DNA of 64,000 nt from Dictyophora rubrovolvata. Taxonomy: Eukaryota > Basidiomycota > Agaricomycetes > Phallales > Phallaceae. Location: assembly GCA_029959195.1 (NCBI GenBank), contig CP114127.1:682001-746000 (forward strand). The letters are read 5' to 3'. The position numbers were made by a program, and so were the translations under genes. Below are positions 34,118 through 47,286 of the stretch, piece after piece; positions within the stretch are counted from its first letter, which is position 1, and each line of letters starts with the position of its first letter. The notes beneath the pieces were generated by a model. The model searched no databases. It was given only the letters and a program-made list of their open reading frames with translations, and was not told the origin of the DNA.

Positions 34118-35300
34118 ATGTCTTCAATTGCCTCTTCGTCCAGTTACATTACCAGTACACCTCCATCTACGCCACCGAGATGTGAGAGACAAGGTAAGCT
34201 AACATCGTTGGCAGGAAGTTATTCTATCGCCTCATCAATTCCTACGTTTAGATTCGTTGACTTCATTGCGCGAAGTTTTATTCTTCTACCCGGAGGAGGA
34301 CGAAGAGTATTATACGGCAGAGGAAGATGAAGGCAATTCAGATGATGAAGACAGCGAATACATCCCTTTCGAAGAAATGTTCGGAGACGCGGAATCTATG
34401 TGCTCTGAGGATGAGGAAGCGGACGACGCGGAATTCCAGAGGCGACAAGCTCTCTTAGACTCGCAATACAGCTTTGATGAAGACAGCGCCGCCGCTGTAC
34501 CCGAGTTTGATGACCCGTTTGCCGGGTATTTGGAAAATGATCAGGCTTCGCGCCCTCCTTCTCCAACTGTACGTCCCCGTGTTCCTTCCGCCGGCTACCC
34601 TCCCCATCGCTGTAACTGTCCACACTGCCCCTCAAGAACGGAAGGGTTCATTCCCCCGTTTACCCCGGGCAGTCTGAATGTGGAGGACTTGCCCCGTCAG
34701 CGCACCGATATTCCCATAGCGCCTCTGATTTTGACTCCATCAGTGCGGAAACCGAAACAGGCTCGTTCCTCGCACCCTGGGCCGTCTCGTTCCCTCGGAA
34801 ACTTGGGTTTAAATCGACGTTCTGAGGAGCGTAATAGTCGCCAGGCTGCATTCTCCCTGCCACCCAAACGCCTTGATTTTGAGCGGACCGTCTTGACTTT
34901 ACCTTCTATACGAACGTTCGATTTTTGGTACGATGATCTGCCCACCAGTCCATCTCGAAGGACTTCTGAGGTGCCGTTTTCTTCTCGGATGGCGCTGCCA
35001 TTTATTTTGAATTCGTCTCCAACTCTTATTCCGAACCAGCTCTCACTGGCCACCCGCAGACCGCCAGAAGTTAGCCAAGTTGAGGGTGTGGATGACTCGG
35101 ACACAACGTCTGACAATCTTCCCTGGTTGCCGGCACTGGCCCCTGTGATCAACGTGAATTTTATTCCCGATTGTTCGATTGATTTATTACCGTACTCTTT
35201 GAGTCTTACACGCAATGTACGGACGGTGCATCCTTCCAGGGACTCTAATGACCGTTTTGAGGACCTGGAGTTTCCTGGGCCATTGAGGTTTCGTGATTGA
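34118..35300 (+). CDS. Unknown acidic, largely disordered protein
   Basis: Two exons, 34118-34193 and 34252-35300, join in frame to 374 residues; the 58-base intron has a GTAAGC donor. After a Ser/Pro-rich start comes a strongly acidic stretch (residues about 35-90, FFYPEEDEEYYTAEEDEG), a small CXC-X2-C cluster (HRCNCPHCPSR near residue 125), then a Pro/Ser/Arg-rich body. I recognise no domain and do not assign a function. A single short zinc-binding knot is conceivable from the Cys/His cluster. Codon use and splice sites look normal for the window. Confidence 0.72.
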
Positions 35301-35862
35301 AACCTTCCTTTAAGTTAAATCTGCATTATAACATTAGAAACGGGCGATCATTTGGTCGACCATATTATACCTTTTTTTCTGATTTTCATTTGTAAAACTG
35401 TCATGTACCAATACTGCCTTGCAAGCACGGACTCGTACACTTGTATCAATGTACAGTTCAATGGTTGTTACGGCTCTTTGTAATATTAGTTTTCTTCTGC
35501 CGCTTCATTAAATGCGATTGAGTGTCTCGAAAGATAATATTCATGACTCTATGACTTGCCTCGCCTTGGACGTCCGATCTAAAGTTGATATGAAAGCGCT
35601 ATTCATCCAGTGTCTCTAGTCCTCTTGTCACCCAAATTTTTACCTACAACATCGCTGTCGGTGAAGCCTCCGAAATAACTTCATAATACACATCAAGGCA
35701 GTATTGAATCCTCTTTGTTCAGGTGATTTGTCGGTGGTTGAGTAGTCCCTGTTTTTAACTTCCGCGCGTTTTTAGCCGGCGTCTGACTAGGACGTTTGCT
35801 GCACGCGATACCACTTTCCTTGTCATCTTAACCGGAAACTTTGTAATGTGCTAGCGTGTACG
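35301..35862. other. Intergenic upstream of the giant Msb1-like gene
   Basis: About 560 bases. No gene is seen; this should contain the 3' end of the previous gene and the promoter of the next. Confidence 0.35.
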
Positions 35863-38800
35863 ATGCCTTCATTCTTTTCGAAACTTTTAGGGAAAAAGAA
35901 ACATTCAGACAATTCTGGCCTTTTGGACGGGGAGAGGTATGAGGCCATACCTGCAGATGTACCATCTCCACCATCATCTGGCCCCGTTTTGGAAAACATA
36001 CCACCTACCAAATCATCTTCTCATAAATCCAAAAGCCATGGCTTAGGCTTACATTTGAAACGAAGGGCCCAATCGCCCCCGCCCCCGCCACCCCCAGAAC
36101 AGGAGCCCATCGCTCCACCTCATCTGTCCTTGGATCTCCCAAGCTCTCAAGCTGAAGAAAAGCAACCAGCAGACTTAAATTTGGGGCTTGGGAATGAAAC
36201 CCTAACATTCAGCGAAGCAATTCTGCGGCAGAAGAGGCTTACACCTGCAGAAACTCTTTATCTCGTTCAGAAGACTTCTGAGATTATTCAGGAACGTGGT
36301 ATGACTTTTGTCTTGTTTTTGTTAAGTCCTATCTAGTATGCTCAAAGTGTTTTGCAGGTTTAGAGGTGTTGGGTGTAATGCGACCTCACTGGTTCTCGTC
36401 GCCAAATCATCAAGAAGCCCAATTGAAGTTGCTCAATTGCTTTTTGCAATCTCTTGCAGTCCGTTCTTCAAATGAAGGAGCATCATCTTCCTTGACATCT
36501 GAAGATCCCTTCGAAAACGAATTACGATATACCCGTGATCCGCATGACGTGGCAGCTGTGTTCAGATGGGGCTTGCGTCATCTTCAACTAGAGAACAACG
36601 CTTTTGCTTTAACAACCATTGAAGATTGGTACCAAACGTTTGTCACGTCAGAACGTTCCGAGGGCTATCCCTCTCAGGCGTTTGATCGAATTTTGCCACC
36701 GCTACTCCCAGCTACTCATGTGCATCTCATCCGATCAGTTTTGGATTTATTAACTTCTTTAGCAGCACATTCCGAAGAGAACGGTATCTCGGGCAATAAA
36801 TTAAGCAAAGCTCTTGGATGGTGGCTCATCAGTCCCAGAAACGTGGTGAAAGAACCTCAATGGCCGTCTTTCTATTCCGACTGGGAAGCGGCTGCCCGTC
36901 AGTTTGAACACTTGTTCCTAGCTTATATCCGGTATGTTTCCTTAAATTTTATTATTCTCGGCATGTACTGATCGAAAAGGTTTAGCACCCAGGAATCTCA
37001 GTCACGTATGCCTAAACGGCTAACCGAACTAGTCAAGGATTATCCATTCGAAAAGTCTCGCAAATCCGAGGATGGTATTTTCCTCCCCAGACCACGCTTC
37101 TCAACGCGGACTACGGACGCTTTGTTCATTCGTATTGCAGTTCAGCCAGATAACGAAAGCTCTATCATTCACCCTCTCCGAATTGTTATAAACTCTTTGA
37201 ACTCACATCCGGATAAAGACGCTTCTGGCGATTATCTGGCTATATGGGAATCTATCCGTGAAGCTGCCAAGACAAACACCGAAGAGGAGAATCAGGATAC
37301 CCCCTCAACCAGATTCAATCTTTCGGCCGTTATTGCAGACGAGAGCCTTCGTCTTCTTTCTCTGATTCCTGGGATGAATGACATCCCCGATGTTTCGGTT
37401 TTCCCATCACACACTTCTCAGCGTTCCTTTTCTCTTATTGAGAGGCCATTGAGTCTCGCTTCAACTTTTGATCAGAGGAGTCCCGCTGATAAAGCTAACT
37501 CCATCTCGACGCCAAATATGGATCTTGAGCACGTTACCGACTGGCAAGCCTTCTCTACTACAGGGTTCCGGTCCCCAAGTGGGATCAGTCTCACTGCTTC
37601 TCTGTGGGATAATGATGTTGAAGTTACAACGCCTTCGGCGAGACGAAGTAATACAAAACATACATTCAGCTCTAATTCGGAACCGCCACTACCTGAGGAA
37701 CCAACCACACCGCCATTGCAGTCCCCGCTTGCTGCTGTCGAGCAAGCTACAATGCCCGTCGAGGTCTCAAACAGCCGAATGACCATATTCTCCTCCCCCT
37801 CACTTGTTAAATTAGACGAGGCCTTCGTCGACTTTTGGGCCGATACGCTACTCGACTCTGTAGGGCAATCTTGGCCTACGTTCGTCGTCTGCCAGCTAAA
37901 ACCGATGCCAAACCTCAAGGTCAAAGATACCACCAAATCTATTGAATGGATTGTCATCGAGCAAGTCGTTGCTGCACCTGTCGCTCCCGTTAAAGAAGCT
38001 GAACCTGAGCCCTTACCACCTGTACCTAGTACGCCTCCCAGAAGCGACCCTCATAAATCCCATGGCTTTTTCTCGTTTGCATCTCCCACTCGCAAGCGTT
38101 GGAGTTTGTTTTCGTCTAAACATGATACTGCGCCCGTTCTTGGAAGACGTAGATCAAGCTCTAAGGTCAGTGAAATGGGTGAGGTTTTGAAGGAAGAGGA
38201 TGAAATGCCCAAACCTCCGAGCGACGTTTCGATGACTGTTCCCCAATCTGAAGAATCCTTGTCTGCCGCCGCATCTATTTCTAAACCTCTCGAACCTGTT
38301 GCAGAACTGCCTAAATCAGACGAACCGGTACCTGAGGAACATCCCAAGACTGATCATCTATCTCCCATACCCGAGGACGTTAAGCTCGAGGAGGCAACAG
38401 CGATGGATGCCATAATTGAAAAACCTACTGGATCGGAAGCTGCTATTTCCGAGAGTCTTCCCCCAGTTCCACCGAAAGAAGAGGTTGAAGAGGTTGGGCC
38501 CGAGCTTCCATCTAAAGAGAAAGAACTCCCAGATCCCGCGGTTCAAGATGAGGTTAAAGAGAATGAGACACTTGCAGATTCCAGAGTCGAAAGCGATGCC
38601 GTTGTTGTCGATGATGCCGTTCCTCTTGGAGAGTCCGCTGTTATTGTTCCCAAGCCAGAGGAAAAGGCATTGCCTGAAATAGATGAATTAGAGCGTGCTG
38701 CAGAGACACCGGGTGCCCTGGGATCAATTCCAGCGACCGAAGAGTCTGCGGTCATTCAAGGCGATGTTCAAGAGCAGCCAGGCGAATCTGTTCCTGAACA

Positions 38801-41800
38801 GGAGATATCTGGTCGCACAGTTTCTGATCTCAACTCCAAAGTGGTTGTTCCGGCAGAGATAGATTCAGCTAATGTTATGGCTGATGAAGGTAGTCAAGAA
38901 CCTGCAGATCTTTCAGCACATGAAGGTATTTGTCAAAAGTTACTATCATCGTTCATCATTGACATGTGATCGTATTCCAGGTCTTAAAGTTGATACTGAT
39001 CCAGCTCCTCGTTCGAAAATGTCCGTCACGGTGGTCGAACCGACGCCTATTGAAGAACTTGGAGCATCGATAATATCACCTGTGGCTGTAGAACCTGTTA
39101 TTGAGCATATCAGGGAGGAGGATGAACGTGATGCTCTCGAAGCTGGAAAGGAGGGAGATTCTCAAGGTTTCGAGTTTGTTCAAAAAAGCGACCCGACGGA
39201 AGTTGAAGTAATCGAAGAATCTGGCGAAACTGTTGTGCCTACAGAAGACGTGCTTTCTGAAACTCCTCGAGTGCTAGAACCTGTCAAGTCTCAAGATGTT
39301 GTGGATGACCCAGAAGAACCTTCTTCGCTTTCAAACCAGCAGGTCGAGGAAACCAATAAAGGTATGAGGTGGCAACGGTGAAGTATTGCATATTATTTCT
39401 GATGGATTCGTTAAGGCGGCTCTCCTAGAGAGACTTTGCTTCTTGATGAAACAGCGCCGACTGAAGGTTCTCAAACCGTTGTACCGGAGCTTTCCAGAGA
39501 AAAGGAAGCGCATGTTCAAGGCACTGCGGACGAAGCTTCACAACCCGCTAATCTTGAAGAAACTCTGAAAACGGGAATTGCAGCTCCTGAAGGATCGACG
39601 GACACCTCTATTCCAATTGCCACGGCGGAAGTAAAAGAAGCAACTCCAGGTAATAGATATTGCCTTAAATTTCATGAAAATGCCTTACAAATGATTATAG
39701 GAGCGCCCCCAGTGGAAGAAACACCAATTATTCGTGACGCTCCTGGTGAAGTAATTCCTGCCCAAGAGACACCATTACTAGATGAACAACCACCATCGGT
39801 TTCCGCAGCAGTTCCGGAGGAAGTGCCCTCGATTGTTAATGAAGAGATGGATCGAAATGACGAAGTCAGTGCCAGCGTGCAAGGCTCTACGCCAGAAGCG
39901 GCCCCAGTCACCGAGACCTTGCCTTCTGAACCAACGACAGCCACCGTGGAGGAGCCTCATATTCACGAAACTGACATTCCAACGGAAAAAGGGATTGCAC
40001 GGGTAGATACCTCTGCGGTGGAGACTGTCCCCGGTGCAGAAACTACAGATATACTTCCTAGTAAAGACGCCTTGGTACCTTCCGTCGACAAAGACGCTAG
40101 TGGAGAACAAACCCCTAATATCAAGTCCCCCGTTGAGCAAAGCATTCCGGCTGCAGTTGTTGGCGCTTCCCTTGTGTCGGCACTGGAAGATCAACCAAAT
40201 AATTTTGAGGTGACAACGGCCGAGGAGGCCAGCACCGCAGAAGAGAAGCCCATTGCAGATGTGGCTAGGGAGAACCTTGGCAGAAGGTCACTCTCAGACG
40301 AAGCAGAAAAGGCCCCGTTTACTGAAGAAAGTTTCGAAAACGTGGGCGTGGAAAATACCACCACGACCGGCATTCCCATTGTCGACAAGACCGCTGTACT
40401 ACAGATTCCAGTCATTGATTCTTCCGAGGAACCCCCTGCTGCTCCTGTTGCTGAAGTAGTTTCTGTACCCAAGGTCGCTATCATTGATGAAGAGGAACCA
40501 CCGCAAAGTGAAGCCGCGATTCATGCTCCAATTGCAGATGTCGACGGGGATGAAGTCCCCGATCGAATCCCCAAGGATGAAGAACCTATTCCAGTACAAG
40601 AAGCTGTGCCCAGCGAGGACGTCACATCTACGACTACTCTAATTGCTGCGGTGCCCGAGGCTGCTGAAGAAGTACCTGTTCTTGCATCCGCAGACAACAC
40701 CAATTTTGGAATTCAAGCCAATGAAAAAGTCTCGGACAGTGAGGCTAACGTTGAACCTGCAGGATCTGAAGCTAAACCTTCTGACGTGAAGACTTTCAAT
40801 GAAACCCCAAATGTTGAAGAGCTCCATGTAGAAGATGCTACTATGCGAGCGACTGATGCTCCCGCTCAAGAAGAATCCGTTACTGTCGACGACTTTACCC
40901 AAGGTACTTCTACTGAACAGAAGCCAGTGGCCTCAGATTCGTCTCCAGAAGAGACATTCGTTGCTGAAGAGTCGGTTCAGCCCCCTGAAGCGTCTGTTGA
41001 TCGTTCTGCCGAAGAAGCAACTACCATAGGTCAAGGTGCGGCTACTGAAGAGCCATCTGCCAAGAATGACAAGGTTGGTTCTACCGAAATAATTTCCAAT
41101 ACACAGGAATCTACAGACCCTACACCTGAGCCAGTTGCAACGATTCCTTCAGACGTTCCAGAACCGGTAGAGTCCGAGCCACCCGTGCCTGAATCTGATT
41201 CTCGACAGGAATCCGGTGCACCGCCTGAGCAATACTTCGGGGAAAAACAAGTGGATCCCCCTGTTAATGAAATAACTGAACCGGACATTACGTCTGAAGC
41301 ACGAGCAGACGGATCTCAAGTCCAGGGAGCCCTTAATGGTTTGGTGGCTGAACCCAAGAACGAACCAAGCTCTCAGCTACAACATGATTCATCTGCACTT
41401 GCCGCAGTCTCAATTCCTTTTGGTGATGCCCAAAGTGAGTATGTCTTTTTATCAAAGCATAATGACTTTTACATTTCATAATAAAGCTCAATCTACCGAT
41501 CGGCCACGTAGCGACGCTGTTGTATCTGAAAAAGCGGACCCAGTTTCTGAGCCTGTCGCTCAAACTCAAGACATCATTGTGCAAAGGGCAGATGTCATAG
41601 CAGAGCCTGCAGCCCAGGTGGAAGATAGTACCAAACCCGACGTCGAACCTGAAGCGGAAACAGGTGACGGATTTGCTCAACTTGCTCATCCTTCCGATGA
41701 ACCTGTGGTGGACGCTTCCTCTGCGGTTGTCTTCCAGGACCCGCAAACTGAAGAGGTTGTTACAGAACCCATTGTAACCGATGATACTCCCGTAGTAGGA

Positions 41801-44800
41801 AACGAAGCAAATGGTCTCGCTCAGTCAACAGAGTCCTCGACCGCCCCCAAAGGTGAAACGGAACCAGTTTTAGAGCCGGGTTCACAAGCAGAAACTGCAG
41901 AAACTGTCGAAATTGCCGATGAAGCTAAGCCGGAACCTGAAATTGCGTCAGACAAGGCTCAGTCGACTGGGGAAGCTGAACCTGCGCCGACAGATCCTGT
42001 TCCTCTTGTTGAAGCTCCTTCTGCGGCAGAGACTACGGAAGCAATTCCAGTCCATGATACCGAGGCAGTTGAACCTTCCGAGATAATTGGTCAAGATGCA
42101 GCATTAGATCCTTCGACTGCTGATAGAACAGATATAGTCGTTGGAAATCAAGAAGCACCTGCACACCCTTCAGTTCCTGAAGCTCTCTTTGCAAGTGAAG
42201 AATCCGGTATTTCTCAGCATCTCGATGAGAACATTGAGACCCAAGGCGCGAACCAAGTCGAAGGCTCGACCGATGTGCACCCAACGGCGGTGGTGGACTC
42301 CAATGAGTCACAAATCGTAGAACCCACTGAGGGTCAAACCGTGCCAGCTGTGGACAATTCAAAGACCGAATTTCCTTCTGAAAACGTTGAAACTGTAGTA
42401 ACCCCTACGCTAAGCTCAAATATACCGATTCCTGAAGAGACAGCGCTATCAAATCCCACTCAAGCAGGCGATAACGCACCTTCAGTCGAGTCGCCGTCGG
42501 ACGAAGTTCAACCTTCTCTCGCTGCGAAAGATACTCCGACGCCAGACCCGTCGGATTTAGCAACTAATACCGCTGTACATGCAGACTCCATTTCCCATGA
42601 AGGCTCCAGTGCCAATGCGACAGCGGAAGCTCCTTTGCAATCTGTCCAAGCGGACTTTGCTGTACCAGAACAACCTTCACCTTCGACGCAGCATATATCC
42701 GATCCAACTATAGCTACTGCTGAATCTGCTTCCGGGTCTTTCCCTCCGACCATCGAGGATACAACTCCGTCTGTGAAAGGTGTGGTTGACACTCAAGACA
42801 CTATTCCTTCGGACCATTATGATATTTCAGATATGAAAGTTGAGTCTGTTCAGGAACCCATGGTTGTAGCGACCGTTGAACCGGAAGGTACGACCTCCGT
42901 AGAACTTGAATCTTCTATAACTAAGAACTTGACAGTACAAGTGCCAGAAGTTGAGGAGACACATCCCGCCGACACCCAAACCGTTGTCGAAGCAGATCAG
43001 GAACCACCCACAAACGACGCTCCTGCTCTAATCTCTGAGCCCACGGCCCGTGTTGTGCCAACGACGGAGCATCAGGACACGGTCCCTGCGGAAACCGAAC
43101 CCTCGGAAAGTGCAATAGATAGTCAAGGAGCTGATTCTGAAGCCCCAACACTTTCCGAGAAAAACATCGAAGGTACCAGTGAACCGGCAGCTGTTGGCGG
43201 AGCGCATGACTCTACGCAGCTCGATACAATTTCGACCGTCGCGAATCCTGAACATATCCTGCCTGAAGACACCTCAGCACCAATCCCTGAAGCCGAAGAG
43301 GTCACACAATCTACTGAGACACATCAGGAGGAACCTCCTACGAAGGATGATGCTGCACCTACTAACACTGAACCGATCTCTGAGCTTGAAGCACATGCTA
43401 CTGCGGCGACGGAATATCAAGACACAGCACACTTGCCATCTGCGACTGTCGACGACCAACCTCCGGCAGCCGAGGATAGTATTGACTCTCTCAGAGCCGA
43501 TGCTGAAGCTCCGGTAGTCTCCGACCGGGATGGTGGTGTTATTGAAGTTGAAAATGCCGGCCAAGCGTATGATTCCTCCGTGCAGCCTGGCTCTTTCTCC
43601 AACGTTGAACCTGCTGTACAACCGGAAGAATCTGCACCAGAACCTCCCGTTGAGCCTCCCGTTGCCACCGATACCCAGCCCGTTCCATTTGATAATGTCG
43701 AAGCAGAAGGTAGGGCAACATTGGAAGATATACCAATTAGCCCCGACGTAGAAGCGAAAGATTTGGACCCTGGTATCAACGGTGATAACGCTGAAGCAGC
43801 AGATGGAACAACGCTGGAGGACCAACCGGTCGACATGGATGATACCAAAGTCGTTTTTAATGAACAACCAGAGTCGAATGTTGCTCCAATCGACGGGGCT
43901 TCAGTTCCTGAACTCCCATCGGCCATAAATGAGACCCCTGAGCAAGTCAACCCAAACTGTAAGTTATCCGTTATTCCTATTCTGTACTTTCATTTACTTT
44001 GAACCAGCTGTTGCTGAAACAGCCACTGCTCTATCGTCGTCACACGAACTTGAAGTGAGAATTCCTCAGGCTGAGGAAAATGCTTCTGAAGAGGAAGCTG
44101 CTGCCGTTGACAGCTCATCCCTAACTCGTCGCGCGGATAATGAGGGAGTCGCAGAGCAAAATGAAGCAGATCTAAACGCTCAACATGTTCAAAGTCTCGA
44201 GTCTGACTCTATACCCGAAGTAATCGAAGGAACTGTATCGCAAACCGAGAATCAGGTCGAACCTACCGATCCCCCGCAATCAGATTCAGCTAAAAAATAT
44301 ATCCCAGTGTCAGAGGAGCTTGTAGCGCAATCCGCCGAGGTACCTCAAAGCGCTGATTCAGAACCAGCCCTTCAAGTCGACGACGTCCAAGGGGGCTCAG
44401 CAGGGACTTTGGATGACTTAACAGAACAACAACCTGAGATAACACAAGCGGAATCTGCTTCCGGCGAGGTCTCTTCTCCTAGTCGATTTCCAGAAGTACC
44501 TGTAGAGTCGCAAGAGCCGTCAGTTAATGACCAGTCGAAGTCTCAACTACAGGATGATCAACCCGCACTTGCTGAAGACACCGCCCCTTTTGAAAGCATG
44601 CGAAGTGAGTTAGTCTTATGTCAAAAAACCATAGCGGAATCTTAAACAAGACAATCTTTTTCAAGCTAAATCTACAGGAGAGTTGCCCACCAGCGATGCC
44701 GTTGATCCTGATGGATCGGACGTTGCCGCCGAGCCTGTTACCCATGTTCAGGACACTGATTCCGGGGGTATCATTACGCCAACGACAAATGCCATTGGGG

Positions 44801-47286
44801 GATCTGCGGTCCAGGAACAAGCAGTTTTTGAAGCCAAACTCGACCCTGACTCCACTGAGGTCGAACAACAAGCAAGTGGCGAACCTATTCAATCTTCCGA
44901 CGCAGTTCAAGAGATGGAAACCAAGGAGCCCTTACGGCATGCTGCCTCCGAGGAGTCGCAAGCTAAAGATGTTTTCACGGCTACAGACGAGATTGTACCT
45001 TCTACCGAAGTTCTTAGAGAAGCTGACGAGGACCTGGTTAATACAGCTGAAACTGGGTTGGAAGATGTTCCCCCCAAACTAGAAGTGACGGAACCAGCGC
45101 AAGAGGCTAAGCCGGGACCCGAAGTCATTTCAGATGAAGTTCAAGGAAGTGGAGAAGCCCAAACAGAGTCTACAGATATCGTTGGCCAAGTTGATGTTGA
45201 TGCTCATTCTGCAGCAGAGTCTATAGAAGCAACTCCAGTTCATGATAAAGAAGCGGTGGAATTAGAGCCGACCAGGTCGATCGAACAAGACATGATTCCC
45301 ATCGATGCATTAGAGCCTCCAATGTCTACCAGGACTGATGTAGCCTTTGAAGGTGTGCAGGCTACAGTCTCACAAGATGTACTCGTGCAGCATCCAGTTC
45401 CAGAGGATGTCCCATCTGCGTCAGAAGTTCCAGCTAAAGATCAAAGCGGAGACATTGAATCCGAGGCAGCAACTCCTACTGCGGTTTTCCCATCCACAAT
45501 AGTTGGATCCGGTGAATCACGAGCTGCAGAACCCACTGAGGACAGAGCTCTTCCCGCTACAGAACAAGACGTGGAAGCAAAATCATCTGGTGCAAACGCT
45601 GAAACCGCGGATGCCTTTGCGCCAAATATGTCTGATGGAGAAGCCGTATCTCAACCCGTGGCTGCACCCTCGACTGAGCCTTTAGCTGACGAGGTCCAGC
45701 GCTCTTCCGTTGCTAAGGATACTTCGACGTCAGAGTTGTCTGTCGTCGGTGGGGATCTGGATGCTAATGTGAAAGCGTCTGATGCTTCCGCGCTGCACTC
45801 AAGTATATTAAACCCGGAAGAGACTGTATCACAGTTTAACCACGAACTTGAGGCACCTGCTACGGAAGATCCACAATCGGAACCTCCCCTTGTTGCGAAC
45901 ATTGAAGCTGCAGATACCCCCGCGTCAAACTTGAATATACCGGTTTCAGAGGAAGTCGCATCGCAACCCGTTCAAACGGACGTGCCTGTACCGTCAGCTG
46001 CGCTTGCAGACGAAGTCCAGCCTTCTCTCACTGTAGACGATCCTCCAGTTCCAGATCAGCCGGAATCTATCGTACATGTAGATCCGGCTGTCGGTGAGAA
46101 TCCAAGTGCCAATGTCGAAACGGAAGTTTTGTCGCAATCCGTCAAGGCAGACACTGCCGCACCAGAACAATCAACTCCTGCTCCCTCAACACATGACGAA
46201 GTTGATCTAGCCGTAAGTACCGAACCTGCCACTGGGCCTGATCCGATCATTGTTGGAGAGACATCCTTGCCTGTAGAAGAGGAGGTCGACACTCAGCCCA
46301 TAATACCTCCTGCGTCGGATGCTGACCCAGAAGCCATGCCAGCGGCCGAACCCGAGGGTACTACCTCCCAAGAACTGAGGTCTTCTGATGATTCTCTAGG
46401 AGATGAAGAGATCACACAATCACAAGCCCCTGTTGAGACACGACAGGAACCCGCAGAAGCCGATATCCCGCCTGCTAACGTCGAACCAGGCTCTGAATCC
46501 GAACCTGAAGCACACGCGACAGAACACGAAGACAAAGTGTTGTCACCACCTGTGGGCATTCCGACTAGCGTTGAACCTGGAGTAGCAGATCATGAGACCG
46601 TCGATGTGCAAGAAACTGATTCTGGGGCACTTCTCGAGAATGTTGGAACTACGGGAGCTGCCGTTGTTGATGAAATGCATGGCTCTTTCATGCAACCTGA
46701 CGCTTTGACCTCTAATGTTGAGTCTGAACCCGCTGTGGAAATTCAACAGGAGTCTACGTCAGAACCTGGACCGTCTAACGAGGTCCCCGTCGCTACTGAT
46801 CCTGAGCCTATATTATCTGAAGCGGAAGATAAAGCTGTACCAAGGAATATCCCAGGCAGTAATGATGTCGAAACGGAAGTCCAACCGCTCGACTCGGACG
46901 CTTCCAAACCTGAGGTAGCGGTTGAAGGACCCGACGATGTTGCACCTTCAAATGGGATTGCAGGAACTAATGGTATGGTTATGAATGGCGGTAGTTTCGA
47001 TGCAGATACCGAAGGAGACAATTCAGAGAACACGTCAGCAAACCAAGATCAGGAAAACCACACCGTTCCTTTGGATAATGGCATTGACTCTGTTGTTTTC
47101 AAAGATGTTCCAGTTGAAGGCGTCCGGAGTCTCGACGAAGCAAGTAAGGAGAGAGGTTTGGAGGTAGAGTATTATTTCCCCTTTTGAGCCTGGGACTTGC
47201 CTCTAATTCTTTGTGCACCGTAGTTTCCAAGTGAAGGCGCGAGACAAGAAGAGTTAGAAGACAACCGACGAGAAACGCTGTTTTAA
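35863..47286 (+). CDS. Giant Msb1/Mug8-domain protein with a duplicated disordered tail
   Basis: Ten exons join in frame to about 3,642 residues: 35863-36298, 36358-36931, 36986-38925, 38981-39361, 39416-39649, 39701-41434, 41487-43958, 44008-44604, 44666-47163 and 47224-47286. Residues about 115-665 match the Msb1/Mug8 domain seen in fungal polarity and Rho-signalling regulators (FSEAILRQKRLTPAETLYLV, AAVFRWGLRHLQLENNAFAL, DFWADTLLDSVGQSWPTFV). A short Lys-rich start and a poly-Pro run precede it. The remaining 2,980 residues are acidic and rich in Glu, Pro, Val, Ala, Ser and Thr, with no hydrophobic core, so very likely disordered. Introns 3 to 8 are all phase 1. The last splice is uncertain: a GTAAGG donor at 47143 would give a slightly shorter end. 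Bud-site or Rho-related scaffolding is inferred from the family. Confidence 0.85.

Noticed and set aside
33917-34330. Alternate frame of 137 codons overlapping the start of the acidic protein gene
   Set aside because: It reads through the intron 34194-34251 of a clean two-exon gene in another frame and has no motif.
37472-47033. Many long minus-strand and alternate-frame ORFs across the giant gene (for example 43274-43950 and 39672-40194)
   Set aside because: They are shadows created by the repetitive Glu/Pro/Val codons of the plus-strand gene; none has a domain or splice structure, while the plus-strand frame continues across all introns.
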